A stretch of 64,000 bases of DNA from Dyella thiooxydans (GTDB lineage: Bacteria; Pseudomonadota; Gammaproteobacteria; Xanthomonadales; Rhodanobacteraceae): the NCBI RefSeq assembly GCF_001641285.1, contig NZ_CP014841.1:3246001-3310000 (forward strand), written 5' to 3'. Below the pieces are notes generated by a model, which made no database searches, was not told where the DNA came from, and saw only the letters and a list, made by a program, of their open reading frames with translations. Positions 36,066 to 46,824 of the stretch are shown here, one piece after another; the stretch's first letter is position 1; each line of letters opens with the position of its first letter. Made by a program: the position numbers and the translations under genes.

Positions 36066-36635
36066 TCAGCGCGCGGCCGCGTCCAGCGTGATCATCAGGC
36101 CCAGATCGACCGTGTCGCTGACCGCCGTACGGTGTGCGTTCATCCCGTAGTCGCTGCGCCGGATCTGTCCGCGTACCTCGATCCGGCACGTCGTGTCGCG
36201 ACGAAGAGTGCAACTGGCCGGCTCCAGCCGGAACTGCACCGGCCGGGTCACCCCGCGCAGCGTCAGCCAGCCCGGCAGCGGCCCGCCCTGGTCGAGCGCG
36301 CGCACCGGCAGTGGCGCGGAGACGAAGCGGATGGTCGGAAACAGGCGCACATCGAAGAATTCCGGGTCGAGCACCCAGCGCCGCAGCCGCGACGAGGTCA
36401 TCGCGACGCTGTGGACGTCGACCGTGGCCTCGACCACCGCGGTGTCACGCAGCGGATTGAGCGTGACGTCGCCTTCGATATGGGTGAAGCGCCCGCCGAT
36501 CTGCCGCACCCACAGCAGGCGCACGCTGAATTCCGCATGCGAGCGGGCGCTGTCGATGCGGTAATCCGCGGCGGATGCGACGGCGGGCAGGAACAGCAAC
36601 GCGAGCAGCAGCGGCAACCAGGCCGCGGCCCTCAT
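36066..36635 (-). CDS. YceI family periplasmic protein
   Basis: 189-residue protein with a cleavable signal peptide (LLLALLFLPAVASAADY). The YceI lipocalin-like fold is shown by YRIDSARSHAEFSVR at the mature start, GRFTHIEGDV and LTLRGVTRPVQF. YceI proteins bind polyprenyl-type lipids in the periplasm. The start ATG overlaps the sixA stop by 4 bp, so the two are coupled. Confidence 0.87.
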   Translation of the reverse strand: MRAAAWLPLLLALLFLPAVASAADYRIDSARSHAEFSVRLLWVRQIGGRFTHIEGDVTLNPLRDTAVVEATVDVHSVAMTSSRLRRWVLDPEFFDVRLFPTIRFVSAPLPVRALDQGGPLPGWLTLRGVTRPVQFRLEPASCTLRRDTTCRIEVRGQIRRSDYGMNAHRTAVSDTVDLGLMITLDAAAR

Positions 36636-37105
36636 GGTGACCAGAAGGCGTCCAGTCGCGCGTTGCCGGGCTCGAGCGCGCCGTTGAGGTGCAGCACCGC
36701 CAGGCCGGCGGGCGGCATGCCGCGGAACTCGTCCGATCGCCCCTCCACCAGCAGGGCGACCAGCCGCTCGATGCCCGGGTTGTGGCCGACCACCATCACC
36801 GTGGCCACGCTCTCGTGTTCGTCGAGCAGGGCGAGCAGCTCGCCGGGCGTGGCGTCGTAGATCTCCTCGGCGTAGGCGAGCTCCGGCGCGTGATCCAGTG
36901 CCTCCATCGCCAGCTGCGCGGTGGCGCGGGTGCGCTCGGCGGGCGAGCAGAGCACCCGCTGTGGCCGCGCGCCGTGCCGGGCCAGCCAGCTGCCGGCGGC
37001 GCGCGCTTCCTGTTCGCCGTGCCCGCTAAGTCGCCGCTCGCGGTCATCGTCGCCCGGGCTGGCGGGCAGGGCTTCGGCGTGTCGCAACAGGATGAGTTCG
37101 AGCAT
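36632..37105 (-). CDS. sixA: phosphohistidine phosphatase SixA
   Basis: 157-residue histidine phosphatase. The catalytic motif LRHAEALPA (RHG-type, His near residue 8) is at the N-terminus, and VVGHNPGIERL holds the second active-site His. In enterobacteria SixA dephosphorylates histidine-phosphorylated HPt domains; the target here is unknown. Upstream of yceI in the same operon. Confidence 0.85.
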   Translation of the reverse strand: MLELILLRHAEALPASPGDDDRERRLSGHGEQEARAAGSWLARHGARPQRVLCSPAERTRATAQLAMEALDHAPELAYAEEIYDATPGELLALLDEHESVATVMVVGHNPGIERLVALLVEGRSDEFRGMPPAGLAVLHLNGALEPGNARLDAFWSP

Positions 37106-37153
37106 GCATGACTCCGGATCGGCCGGGCGGGTCGCACCCGGGCCTGGTTTGGT

Positions 37154-37786
37154 TCAATGGGCGCGCTTGATCCAGCGCAACAGGGCCTTCCAGTCGTCCT
37201 GATGACTGCGCACGTTCTCCGACTGGTAATCGAAAATGCCCTTGCCCAGGGCCGCGAGCAGCACGTAGGCCTGGCTGTCGCGCAGCTGGGCGGCGATCGG
37301 GAAGGGCGTCGCCTCGCCGAGCTGGGCGACCGCGTCCTGGCTGGCGTGTGTCCAAGGCTTGAGCCGGTTGGCCACCAGCGCCACCGGCAGCTTGCCGCGC
37401 TTGATGCGTGGGATCTGCCCGAGTTCCTCGATGAAGGCGAGGGTGGCGTCCATGTCGAAGCTCGAGGGCAGCACCGGCACCAGCAGCACGTCCGCCGCCT
37501 CCAGGTAAGGCTCCAGGTCGCGTTCGGTAACGCCCGCCGGGGTGTCGATCAGGGCCCGCTCGGTGTCCTCCGGGAGCTTGCCCAGTGCCTTGCGACCACC
37601 TTCCAGTGCGAGCACGCCGGGAACGCCTTCCGGCCGGCGGGCCGCCCAGCGGAACGAGGAATGCTGCCGGTCGGCGTCGATGATAGCCGTGCGTTTGCCC
37701 GCCTGGGACCAGTGCGAAGCGAGCTGTGTGACCACCGTGCTCTTGCCGCAACCGCCCTTGCTGCTTGCCACCAGCACCGTAAGCAT
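37154..37786 (-). CDS. ParA family P-loop ATPase
   Basis: 210-residue deviant-Walker ATPase. The deviant Walker A motif is SSKGGCGKST (residues 8-17), Walker A' IIDADRQ and Walker B ALIDTPAG. No ParB is next to it and it stands alone, so it is more likely an orphan ParA/MinD-like protein that positions some cell component than a plasmid partition factor. Confidence 0.85.
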   Translation of the reverse strand: MLTVLVASSKGGCGKSTVVTQLASHWSQAGKRTAIIDADRQHSSFRWAARRPEGVPGVLALEGGRKALGKLPEDTERALIDTPAGVTERDLEPYLEAADVLLVPVLPSSFDMDATLAFIEELGQIPRIKRGKLPVALVANRLKPWTHASQDAVAQLGEATPFPIAAQLRDSQAYVLLAALGKGIFDYQSENVRSHQDDWKALLRWIKRAH

Positions 37787-37876
37787 CGGCCTGACTCCGC
37801 GCGGGTAAGTGGGGCCAAGCCTACTGTGAGAGCGGTGCGGCGGGAACCCGGGGCGATGGGGAGGGCGGCCCCGAGC

Positions 37877-38920
37877 TCAGGGTGCGACGGTCGACGCGGT
37901 GGGTGCGATCGCGGCGGCCTCGCTGGCGCCCGGGGCGTCGAGCGGGATGCCCTCGTCGCGCAGCGCCGCCAGCATCAGGCTCATCTCGGTGCCGCCGTTG
38001 CGGGCGAGCGCCAGCAGGTGCTGCGCCAGTGCCTTGTCGCCGGCGGCACGGGCGGACAAGGCGGCGAAGTTGCGCACTTCCCAGGCGAGGTTGGTCATCT
38101 CCGCGCGGGCGGCGGCCTGGGCCTCGGGGTCGTCCGACAGCGTCTCGCGCAGATGCAGGCCGAGCGAGCGCGCCAGCGGGCTGGAGCCCCACTCCAGCAG
38201 ATGGGCAAGCTGCAGGCAGCTCTGCCGGATCGCCGGATCATCCTTGCCGTCTTCGCACAGCCGTGCGGTCGCCTGCATGCCCGGCTGGGGGGCCGGCAGC
38301 AGTCCGCTGACCCCGAACACCATCACCACCTGGACCCCCCAGGCCCCGGCCGCGGAGCCGGGATCGATCGCCGCCGGGGGCGGGGGCAGCGTGCCGACGG
38401 TGGTCGCCAGCGCCTGCAGCGCGGTACCGGTGTAGTCGTCGTAGAGCTTGGCTCCGGCGGCACGACGCAGGTCCTCGCGAGCGTCGCCGCGGCGCTCGTT
38501 GGCGCTGTCCTGACCCAGCTTGAGCAGCCAGATCGCGGCATTGTCGCCGGCTTCAGCGGTGAGTGCGGCGAGTGCGTCGGCGTTCGGGCAGGTCCGGGCC
38601 GCGGCGTCGCAGTCGGTCAGGCGGGCCCATTGCGCCGCCGGGCTGGCGTCGTCGGCGCGGGCGGCGCGGGTGATCAGGGCGTGGAAGTTCGTCGAGGACG
38701 GCTGGTTCGGCAACGGCCGGGCCAGCAGGGCGGCGCCGAGCAGGGGCATCGCATCGGCGCGCGGCGCCAGCACACTCACCAGGTCGCGCTGGAAGCTGAC
38801 CAGCGCCTGCGCGCGGGTCGTGGCCGGCGAGGGCGCCGCCTTGTCCCGCGCCATCGTGGCCATCGGCAGGCTCGCGAGGCCCAGCATCAGGCTGATGGCC
38901 AGTCGTCGGCGTACTCGCAT
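37877..38920 (-). CDS. exported hypothetical protein, 347 residues
   Basis: Not recognised. ATG 38920 gives a clean signal peptide (RRRLAISLMLGLASLPMATMA), so it is preferred over ATG 38944. The mature protein is alanine-rich and helical, with repeated short helical hairpins such as NDPAIRQSCLQLAHLLEW-like segments, reminiscent of helical-repeat or tetratricopeptide-like proteins. Four cysteines lie in the mature part, in pairs (CDAAARTC and two others), suggesting a disulfide-stabilised periplasmic protein. Confidence 0.6.
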   Translation of the reverse strand: MRVRRRLAISLMLGLASLPMATMARDKAAPSPATTRAQALVSFQRDLVSVLAPRADAMPLLGAALLARPLPNQPSSTNFHALITRAARADDASPAAQWARLTDCDAAARTCPNADALAALTAEAGDNAAIWLLKLGQDSANERRGDAREDLRRAAGAKLYDDYTGTALQALATTVGTLPPPPAAIDPGSAAGAWGVQVVMVFGVSGLLPAPQPGMQATARLCEDGKDDPAIRQSCLQLAHLLEWGSSPLARSLGLHLRETLSDDPEAQAAARAEMTNLAWEVRNFAALSARAAGDKALAQHLLALARNGGTEMSLMLAALRDEGIPLDAPGASEAAAIAPTASTVAP

Positions 38921-39082
38921 GGATGCAGGTCCCTTGGCATGCAAAGCGGCAAGCGTACCGCTTGCGGATTAAGCCTGGCTGATCCGCGGGTCGACGTGGT
39001 CATCCCGCGCCGTCCCGGGTTGTTACCATCGGAGTCTTTGCCGCGCATGACGCGCGCCATCGTGCGATCACCGGAGACGCGA

Positions 39083-39277
39083 GTGGATACCTTCAATCAT
39101 CTCGACGGCGCCATGCCCTGGTTCGCTGGGTGGGGAACCCTCGCCCTGGTCAACGCCGGGCTGGCGCAGGGCAAGAACCGCAGCGGCCTGTTGTGGTTCG
39201 CCCTGTCGTTGCTGCTCGGACCGGTGGCGACGCTGGCGCTGGTGGTGCTGCCGAAGGTCCGGCAGACGCTGTTCTGA
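39083..39277 (+). CDS. small membrane protein, 64 residues
   Basis: Starting at GTG 39083, preceded by GGAGACGC, the frame encodes VDTFNHLDGAMPWFAG followed by two hydrophobic segments (WGTLALVNAGLAQG and LLWFALSLLLGPVATLALVV) with a basic loop between. The upstream extension of the frame is antisense shadow over the preceding genes. Small proteins of this form occur in related genomes; function unknown. It stands alone between two minus-strand genes. Confidence 0.65.
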   Translation: MDTFNHLDGAMPWFAGWGTLALVNAGLAQGKNRSGLLWFALSLLLGPVATLALVVLPKVRQTLF

Positions 39278-39340
39278 CATATCGACGGGCGCACCGGGGC
39301 GGTCAGCCGGCTTCCGCGGCCGCCGCCGAACCGGTCGGGC

Positions 39341-40195
39341 TTACTCGCCCAGTGCCTCGCGCATGAACTCCGGCTGCGCCAGCGCGGCCTTGTGGATCTC
39401 GGCGTTGTAGTAGCGGGTGGCGAAGTTCTTGGCCGCCGCGCCGCGCTCGCGGAAGCCGGACAGCTCGCCGCCCTTGCGCACCATGGTGCAGCTCCACCAG
39501 CCGGTCGGGTAGCACGGCTGCGGGAACGGCAGGGTCTTCACCGCGCTGAAGCCGGCGGTGCGCATCGCGGCCCGCATCGACTTGATCAGCTCGATGTGCG
39601 CCAGCGGCGACTCCGACTGCTGCACCAGAATGCCGCCGTGCCGCAGCGCCTTGTAGCAGCTGGCGTAGAACGCGGCGTTGAACAGGCCTTCGGCCGGGCC
39701 GACCGGGTCGGTCGAGTCGACGATGATCAGGTCCAGCGATTCCGGCTCCGCCTCGGCCATGTACTTGATGCCGTCGATGAACAGCAGCTCGGCGCGCGGG
39801 TCGTTGTTGGACTCGCACAGCTCCGGGAAGTACTGCTCGGCGAGGCGGGTCACGCGCTCGTCGATCTCCACCTGGGTGGCCTTCTCCACTTCCTCGTGCT
39901 TGAGCACCTCGCGCAGGGTGCCGCAGTCGCCGCCGCCGATGATCACCACGCGCTTGGCGCGGGCGTGGGTGAACAGCGCCGGGTGGGTCATCATCTCGTG
40001 GTAGAGGAAGTTGTCGCGGCTGGTCAGCATCACGCAGCCGTCGATCACCATCAGGTTGCCCCAGTCGGTGGTCTGGTGGATCTCGATGGTCTGGAACGGG
40101 GTCTTCTCGGCGTGCAGCTGCTTCTCCACGCGAAAACCGATGGAGGAGCCGGAGGCCTGGTGGGCTTCGGTGAACCAGCTGGGTTGCTGCGACAT
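39341..40195 (-). CDS. speE: spermidine synthase (polyamine aminopropyltransferase)
   Basis: 284-residue enzyme that transfers an aminopropyl group from decarboxylated SAM to putrescine. Key motifs: GGGDCGTLREVLKHEEVEK (dcSAM binding), VEIDERV, and VDSTDPVGPAEGLF with the catalytic Asp (about residue 155). ATG 40195 (MSQQPSWFTEA) is the family start; a longer open frame upstream is ignored. Divergent from speA. No speD is in the window. Confidence 0.92.
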   Translation of the reverse strand: MSQQPSWFTEAHQASGSSIGFRVEKQLHAEKTPFQTIEIHQTTDWGNLMVIDGCVMLTSRDNFLYHEMMTHPALFTHARAKRVVIIGGGDCGTLREVLKHEEVEKATQVEIDERVTRLAEQYFPELCESNNDPRAELLFIDGIKYMAEAEPESLDLIIVDSTDPVGPAEGLFNAAFYASCYKALRHGGILVQQSESPLAHIELIKSMRAAMRTAGFSAVKTLPFPQPCYPTGWWSCTMVRKGGELSGFRERGAAAKNFATRYYNAEIHKAALAQPEFMREALGE

Positions 40196-40455
40196 GACGG
40201 GTGTTCCTGGCGACGCGTAAGGGGATGGGGATACGTAAAGACCGCGTATTGTAGCGAGTTCCCCCGGGTCCCGGGGGACACGCACCAGTCATCCGGCCCC
40301 GCTACAATGCGCGCCTGGCGCTCCCCGGCCGCGGCCGCGCGGAACGCCTCAAGGTCTTCCCGGCCCCGCGGCGTGCGAGGCTTCCGGCCGGTAGACCTCC
40401 TGCTCTCGTCAAGGCTCGCCGCTGCGACTTCCGTTTGCACAAGGAGATACCGTCC
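40196..40455. promoter_or_regulatory. divergent promoter region between speE and speA
   Basis: TACAAT at 40303-40308 is a good -10 box for speA. ATTGTA at 40248-40253 is the same box on the minus strand for speE. The 9-bp arms ATTGTAGCG and CGCTACAAT are exact reverse complements, so the two -10 boxes are arranged symmetrically. Between them lies the palindrome CCCCCGGGTCCCGGGGG (40261-40277). No good -35 boxes were seen. Confidence 0.5.
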
Positions 40456-42345
<1,890 letters not shown>

Positions 42346-42430
42346 TCCACTCGTCACGCTTTTCCTGTCACGACAAGGGGCGCAGAATGATGCACTGCAA
42401 AACTTCCCCGAGACCCACAGGAGAGCGCTC

Positions 42431-43216
42431 ATGGCAAGTCTGGACGGCAAGGTTGCACTGATCACCGGCGCAGCCAGCGGCATCGGCAAGGCGATCGCCG
42501 AGCTGTATGCGAAGGAAGGCGCCGCGGTCGCCATCGCCGACATCAACCAGCAGGCCGCGGATGCCGCGGCGGCGGAGATCACCGCCGCCGGCGGCAAGGC
42601 GATCGGCGTGGTGATGGACGTCACTGACGAGGCGGCGGTCAACGCCGGCACCGAGAAGGTAGTGGCCGCGTTCGGCCGGTTGGACATCCTGATCTCCAAC
42701 GCCGGCGTGCAGATCATCAATCCGATCGACCAGTTCGCCTTCAGCGACTGGAAGAAGATGCTGGCGATCCACCTCGACGGCGCCTTCCTCACCACCAAGG
42801 CCGCGCTGCAGCACATGTACAAGGGCGACCAGGGCGGCATCGTGATCTACATGGGCTCGGTGCACTCGCACGAGGCTTCCAAGCTCAAGTCGGCCTACGT
42901 CACCGCCAAGCACGGCCTGCTCGGCCTGGCCCGCGCGCTGGCCAAGGAAGGCGCACCGCACAACGTGCGCTCGCACGTGATCTGCCCCGGCTTCGTGCGC
43001 ACTCCGCTGGTGGAGAAGCAGATCCCCGAGCAGGCCAAGGAACTCGGCATCAGCGAAGACCAGGTGATCAAGAACGTGATGCTGAAGGACACCGTGGACG
43101 GCGTGTTCACCACGGTCGAGGACATCGCGCAGACCGCGCTCTACCTGGCGACCTTCCCGTCGGCGGCGCTGACCGGGCAGTCGTTCGTGGTCAGCCACGG
43201 CTGGTTCATGCAGTAA
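42431..43216 (+). CDS. bdhA: 3-hydroxybutyrate dehydrogenase (SDR)
   Basis: 261-residue [11 protein letters not shown] (about 12-19), SNAG motif and catalytic YVTAK (Tyr near residue 155) are intact; the loop [13 protein letters not shown] and the [15 protein letters not shown] segment are characteristic of D-3-hydroxybutyrate dehydrogenase, which interconverts 3-hydroxybutyrate and acetoacetate. ACAGGAGAG precedes the ATG. The next two genes (acetoacetate decarboxylase and patatin) fit a PHB or ketone-body pathway. Confidence 0.87.
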   Translation: MASLDGKVALITGAASGIGKAIAELYAKEGAAVAIADINQQAADAAAAEITAAGGKAIGVVMDVTDEAAVNAGTEKVVAAFGRLDILISNAGVQIINPIDQFAFSDWKKMLAIHLDGAFLTTKAALQHMYKGDQGGIVIYMGSVHSHEASKLKSAYVTAKHGLLGLARALAKEGAPHNVRSHVICPGFVRTPLVEKQIPEQAKELGISEDQVIKNVMLKDTVDGVFTTVEDIAQTALYLATFPSAALTGQSFVVSHGWFMQ

Positions 43217-43296
43217 GTCCCTGAGCGGAACCGAGACGACGCGGCACGGTCGCCGCGTCGTGCCCTTGTGCTGTGCCTTCGATGGAGTGATCACGC

Positions 43297-44046
43297 ATGA
43301 AGCAGGCCGATGTCCGGGCGAACGCGTTCGCCATGCCACTGACCAGTCCGGCGTTCCCGCCGGGACCCTACCGTTTCGTCAATCGCGAGTTCCTCGTCGT
43401 CACCTACCGCACCGATCTCGATGCGCTGCGCGCGGTGGTGCCCGAGCCGCTCGAAGTGACCGAGCCGCTGGTGAAGTACGAGTTCATCCGCATGCCCGAC
43501 TCCACCGGGTTCGGCGACTACACCGAGAGCGGGCAGGTGATCCCGGTGCGTTTCGAGGGCGTGCACGGCGGCTACGTGCACTCGATGTACCTCAACGACC
43601 ATCCGCCGATCGCAGGCGGTCGCGAGCTGTGGGGCTTTCCGAAGAAGCTGGCCTCGCCCGAGCTGGAGGTGGAGACCGACACCCTGGTCGGCACGCTGGA
43701 CTACGGCAAGGTGCGCGTGGCCAAGGCGACCATGGGCTACAAGCACCGCGCGGCCGACCACGCCGCCGTGATGGCGGCGCTGCAGGCGCCGAATTTCCTG
43801 CTCAAGATCATTCCGCACGTCGACGGCACGCCGCGCATCTGCGAGCTGGTGCGCTACTTCACCACCGACATCACGCTGAAGGGCGCCTGGAGCGGACCGG
43901 CCTCACTGGAGCTGCACCCGCATGCGCTGGCACCGGTGGCCGACCTGCCGGTGCTGAAGGTCGAATCGGCGCTGCACTTCGTCTGCGACCTGACCCTGGC
44001 CCTGGGCGAAGTGGTGCACGACTACCTGGCCGAACCGGTGGCCTGA
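43297..44046 (+). CDS. adc: acetoacetate decarboxylase
   Basis: 249-residue decarboxylase that converts acetoacetate to acetone and CO2. The Schiff-base lysine is in [10 protein letters not shown] (about residue 116), and [19 protein letters not shown] is the conserved N-terminal segment. It lies 80 bp after bdhA and 10 bp before the patatin gene, in one likely transcript. Confidence 0.9.
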   Translation: MKQADVRANAFAMPLTSPAFPPGPYRFVNREFLVVTYRTDLDALRAVVPEPLEVTEPLVKYEFIRMPDSTGFGDYTESGQVIPVRFEGVHGGYVHSMYLNDHPPIAGGRELWGFPKKLASPELEVETDTLVGTLDYGKVRVAKATMGYKHRAADHAAVMAALQAPNFLLKIIPHVDGTPRICELVRYFTTDITLKGAWSGPASLELHPHALAPVADLPVLKVESALHFVCDLTLALGEVVHDYLAEPVA

Positions 44047-44056
44047 GGAGCACGTC

Positions 44057-45259
44057 ATGAGCAAACCCGTCTCCAAGTTGCGCGCGGGCAAGGCGTCGGT
44101 CGCCTCGCGCAAGTCCGCCACCGCACCGCGCGAATACCCCACCGTCGCCCTGGTCCTGCAGGGCGGCGGCGCCCTCGGTGCCTACCAGGCCGGTGTCTAC
44201 GAGGGCCTGCACGCCAGCGGTCGCCTGCCGAACTGGGTGGCAGGCATCTCCATTGGCGCGTTGAACGCGGCGGTGATCGCCGGCAACGCGCCGGAGCACC
44301 GCGTGGCGAAGCTGCGCGAGTTCTGGAAGACCATCTGCAAGCCGCCGTTCCTGCCGGCGCCGCTGGCGGCACCGGAGTTCGACGACCTGCCGTGGCCGTT
44401 GCCGCTGCAGCACGGCCTCAGCGGCATGGCGGCGATGCGCGCGCTGCTGGAAGGTCAGGCGGGTTTCTTCCTGCCGCGCATGCCGATCCCGCCGCTGGCG
44501 CCGTGGCGACGCGGACCGCACCTGGCCAGCTGGTACGACACCGGACCGCTGCGCAGCACGCTGGAGCGACTGGTCGATTTCGACCGGATCAACGACCCGC
44601 GCACGATCCGCGTCTCGGTCGGCGCGGTGAACGTGCGCAACGGCAACTTCGAATATTTCGACAGCACCCGGCAGACCCTGCGCGCCGAGCACTTCATGGC
44701 CTCCGGCGCCCTGCCGCCGGGCTTCCCGGCGGTGGAGATCGACGGCGAGTACTACTGGGACGGCGGCATGGTCTCCAACACGCCGCTGTACAAGGTGCTG
44801 CGCGACCGCCCGGCCCACGATGCGCTGATCTTCCAGGTCGATCTGTGGAGTGCGATGGGCGAGCTGCCGCACGACCTGCCGCAGGTCGCCTCGCGCAGCA
44901 AGGACATCCAGTTCTCCAGCCGCACCCGCCTGGTCACCGAGTACATGGCGCGCGAGCACGAGCACCAGCGCCTGCTGCACGACCTGATGGCGCTGGTGCC
45001 GGAGCCCCTTCGCGACGATCCGGCCTACCTGCGGGCGCAGGCGCGCTCGTCCGGTGCGCTGACCAACCTGGTGCACCTGATCTACCGCGACAAGCCGTAC
45101 GAAGGGCACTACAAGGACTACGAGTTCAGCGCCAACAGCATGCGTCGCCACTGGCGTGCCGGACTGGAGGACATGCGCCACACGCTGGCACAGCCGCACT
45201 GGCTGGATTACCCCGATGCCCAGCATCCGTTCGTGACCCACGACGTGCATCGACTGTAG
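44057..45259 (+). CDS. patatin-like phospholipase
   Basis: 400-residue lipid acyl hydrolase. The oxyanion motif GGGALGAYQAG (about 36-46), the nucleophile GISIG (Ser near 67) and the dyad Asp in DGGMVSNTP (about 235) are present. A C-terminal extension of about 130 residues (DUF3734-like) is typical of the version linked to bdhA and acetoacetate decarboxylase; a role in PHB or lipid mobilisation is inference. Its TAG stop lies inside the inverted repeat at 45257. Confidence 0.88.
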   Translation: MSKPVSKLRAGKASVASRKSATAPREYPTVALVLQGGGALGAYQAGVYEGLHASGRLPNWVAGISIGALNAAVIAGNAPEHRVAKLREFWKTICKPPFLPAPLAAPEFDDLPWPLPLQHGLSGMAAMRALLEGQAGFFLPRMPIPPLAPWRRGPHLASWYDTGPLRSTLERLVDFDRINDPRTIRVSVGAVNVRNGNFEYFDSTRQTLRAEHFMASGALPPGFPAVEIDGEYYWDGGMVSNTPLYKVLRDRPAHDALIFQVDLWSAMGELPHDLPQVASRSKDIQFSSRTRLVTEYMAREHEHQRLLHDLMALVPEPLRDDPAYLRAQARSSGALTNLVHLIYRDKPYEGHYKDYEFSANSMRRHWRAGLEDMRHTLAQPHWLDYPDAQHPFVTHDVHRL

Positions 45260-45326
45260 GAGCGCACCCTGTGCGCGACGCTCTCCTTCAGGTGACCAAA
45301 GGCATCGCGCACAGGGTGCGCTCCTA
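45257..45326. repeat. REP-type inverted repeat between convergent genes
   Basis: Two perfect 22-bp arms (45257-45278 and 45305-45326), beginning TAGGAGCGCACCCTG and its reverse complement, flank 26 nt. The left arm begins with the TAG stop codon of the patatin gene. Related TAGGAGCGC... repeats are scattered in several gammaproteobacterial genomes. Its place at the junction of convergent genes suggests a bidirectional terminator. Confidence 0.75.
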
Positions 45327-45335
45327 CGGTCGGCA

Positions 45336-46091
45336 TCAGGCGTTGCGATGCACCTGCAGGCCTGCGGCCGACTGGTTGACCGGCATCACTTCCAGCCGGT
45401 TGATGTTGAGGTGCGGCGGCAGGGTGGCGATCCACCAGATCGACTCGGCGATGTCTTGCGCGGTGATCGGATCGACCCCGGCGTAGAGCTTGTCCGAGGC
45501 TTCCTGGTCTCCGCCGGTGCGCACCAGGGTGAACTCGGTCTCGGCCATGCCCGGTTCGACCGAACTCACCCGTACCCCGGTGCCGTGCAGGTCGGTGCGC
45601 AGGTTCTGCGTGAACTGGCTGACGAAGGCCTTGCTGCCGCCGTAGACGTTGCCGCCCTTGTACGGGTAGCTGCCGGCGATCGAGCTGATGTTGACGATCG
45701 CGCCGCGGCGCTCGATCAGCGTGGGCAGCAGCAGGTGGGTGATCGTGACCAGCGCGGTGATATTGGTGTCGATCATCTGCTTCCACTGTGCTAGGTCCGC
45801 CTGCTGCGCGGGCACCGTGCCCAGTGCCAGGCCGGCGTTGTTGACCAGCAGGTCGATGCCGGCGAATTCGGCCGGCAGGCCGGCGATCGCCGCGCGCATC
45901 GCGGCTTCGTCGCGCATGTCGAAGGCCAGTGGGTGCACGCGGTCGGCGCCGTGCTTGTCGACCAGCTTCTGCAGGCGGTCGGCGCGACGGCCGGTGGCGA
46001 CCACGCGCCAGCCGCCGGCGACGAAGCGGTCCACGGCGGCGGCGCCAAAGCCGGAGGTAGCGCCGGTGATCAGGGCGGTCTTGGTATTCAT
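45336..46091 (-). CDS. SDR oxidoreductase, YdfG-like
   Basis: 251-residue short-chain dehydrogenase. TGATSGFG (about 9-16), NADP-type GRRADRL, NNAG, and catalytic VYGGSKAF (Tyr near 154) are intact. It matches the YdfG type, an NADP-dependent 3-hydroxy acid dehydrogenase active on serine and related compounds; exact substrate is inference. Last gene of the argS-SPOR-SDR set. Confidence 0.85.
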   Translation of the reverse strand: MNTKTALITGATSGFGAAAVDRFVAGGWRVVATGRRADRLQKLVDKHGADRVHPLAFDMRDEAAMRAAIAGLPAEFAGIDLLVNNAGLALGTVPAQQADLAQWKQMIDTNITALVTITHLLLPTLIERRGAIVNISSIAGSYPYKGGNVYGGSKAFVSQFTQNLRTDLHGTGVRVSSVEPGMAETEFTLVRTGGDQEASDKLYAGVDPITAQDIAESIWWIATLPPHLNINRLEVMPVNQSAAGLQVHRNA

Positions 46092-46119
46092 CGGGAGGAC
46101 TCGCTGGGTGACAGGGGGC

Positions 46120-46824
46120 TCAGTGGCCTTCCTTCAGGGCGATCGCGTTGATGCCGGCGTTCGCCAGCCGCTGCTTGGCCGATTCCAGCTCGGTGGCCGA
46201 CCGGAATGGCCCCAGCCGCACGCGATGGAACACCTGGCCGCCCACGTTGACCGACTGCACGTTGGCAACGAAGCCCTGCAGCGCCAGGCGTGCCTTCAGG
46301 CTTTCCGCGTCGGCGGCATTCGGGAACGCGCCGACCTGCAACAGGTAGCCGCTGCCGGCGGCCGGTGCCTGGACGGCGGCGGCCGGTGCGGCGGTGACGT
46401 TTTCGCGCGTCACGCCGGGCGGCGGCGGGGGCACGTTGGCCTGTTGCTGGGCAGCGATCTGGGCGGCCGCGGCCTCGCGCGCCTGCTGCTGCTTCTGCTG
46501 CTCGGCGCGCGCCTGGGCGCTGATCACCGAGTCGGGGATGCGCACTTCCTTCTCCGACAGCAGCGAATAGAAATCGTACTGCGGCTTCTTCGGCGTCGTG
46601 GCGGCGCTGCCCGGCGCCACCGCGCCCGGGTCGCTGCCGCGCTGGGCGGTGGCCTGCGGGTTGGGCTGCGGCCCGGTCGGCGCCATCGGCAGCAGCGACT
46701 TGCGCATCAGCATCACCATCAGCAGGGCGCCGCCGAGGATGCCCACGGCGAGGATCGCCCAACCCGGGATGCCGCCCTTCTTGTGGCGGACGGCCTGCCG
46801 GCCCTTGCCCTTGCGTGCTGCCAT
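46120..46824 (-). CDS. SPOR-domain protein, FtsN-like
   Basis: 234-residue bitopic membrane protein: basic N-terminus, one helix (WAILAVGILGGALLMVMLM, about 22-40), a long Pro/Ala/Gln-rich periplasmic linker, and a C-terminal SPOR domain (YLLQVGAFPNAADAESLKA, VRLGPFRSATELESA). SPOR domains bind denuded septal peptidoglycan; FtsN activates septal synthesis. It begins immediately after the argS stop, a pairing seen in related bacteria. Confidence 0.85.
   Translation of the reverse strand: MAARKGKGRQAVRHKKGGIPGWAILAVGILGGALLMVMLMRKSLLPMAPTGPQPNPQATAQRGSDPGAVAPGSAATTPKKPQYDFYSLLSEKEVRIPDSVISAQARAEQQKQQQAREAAAAQIAAQQQANVPPPPPGVTRENVTAAPAAAVQAPAAGSGYLLQVGAFPNAADAESLKARLALQGFVANVQSVNVGGQVFHRVRLGPFRSATELESAKQRLANAGINAIALKEGH

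Noticed and set aside
37157..39277. Very long open frame on the plus strand (706 codons)
   Set aside because: It runs antisense through the ParA and exported-protein genes, is Arg/Gly/His-rich without recognisable domains, and reflects high GC. Only its last 64 codons, from GTG 39083, look like a real gene.
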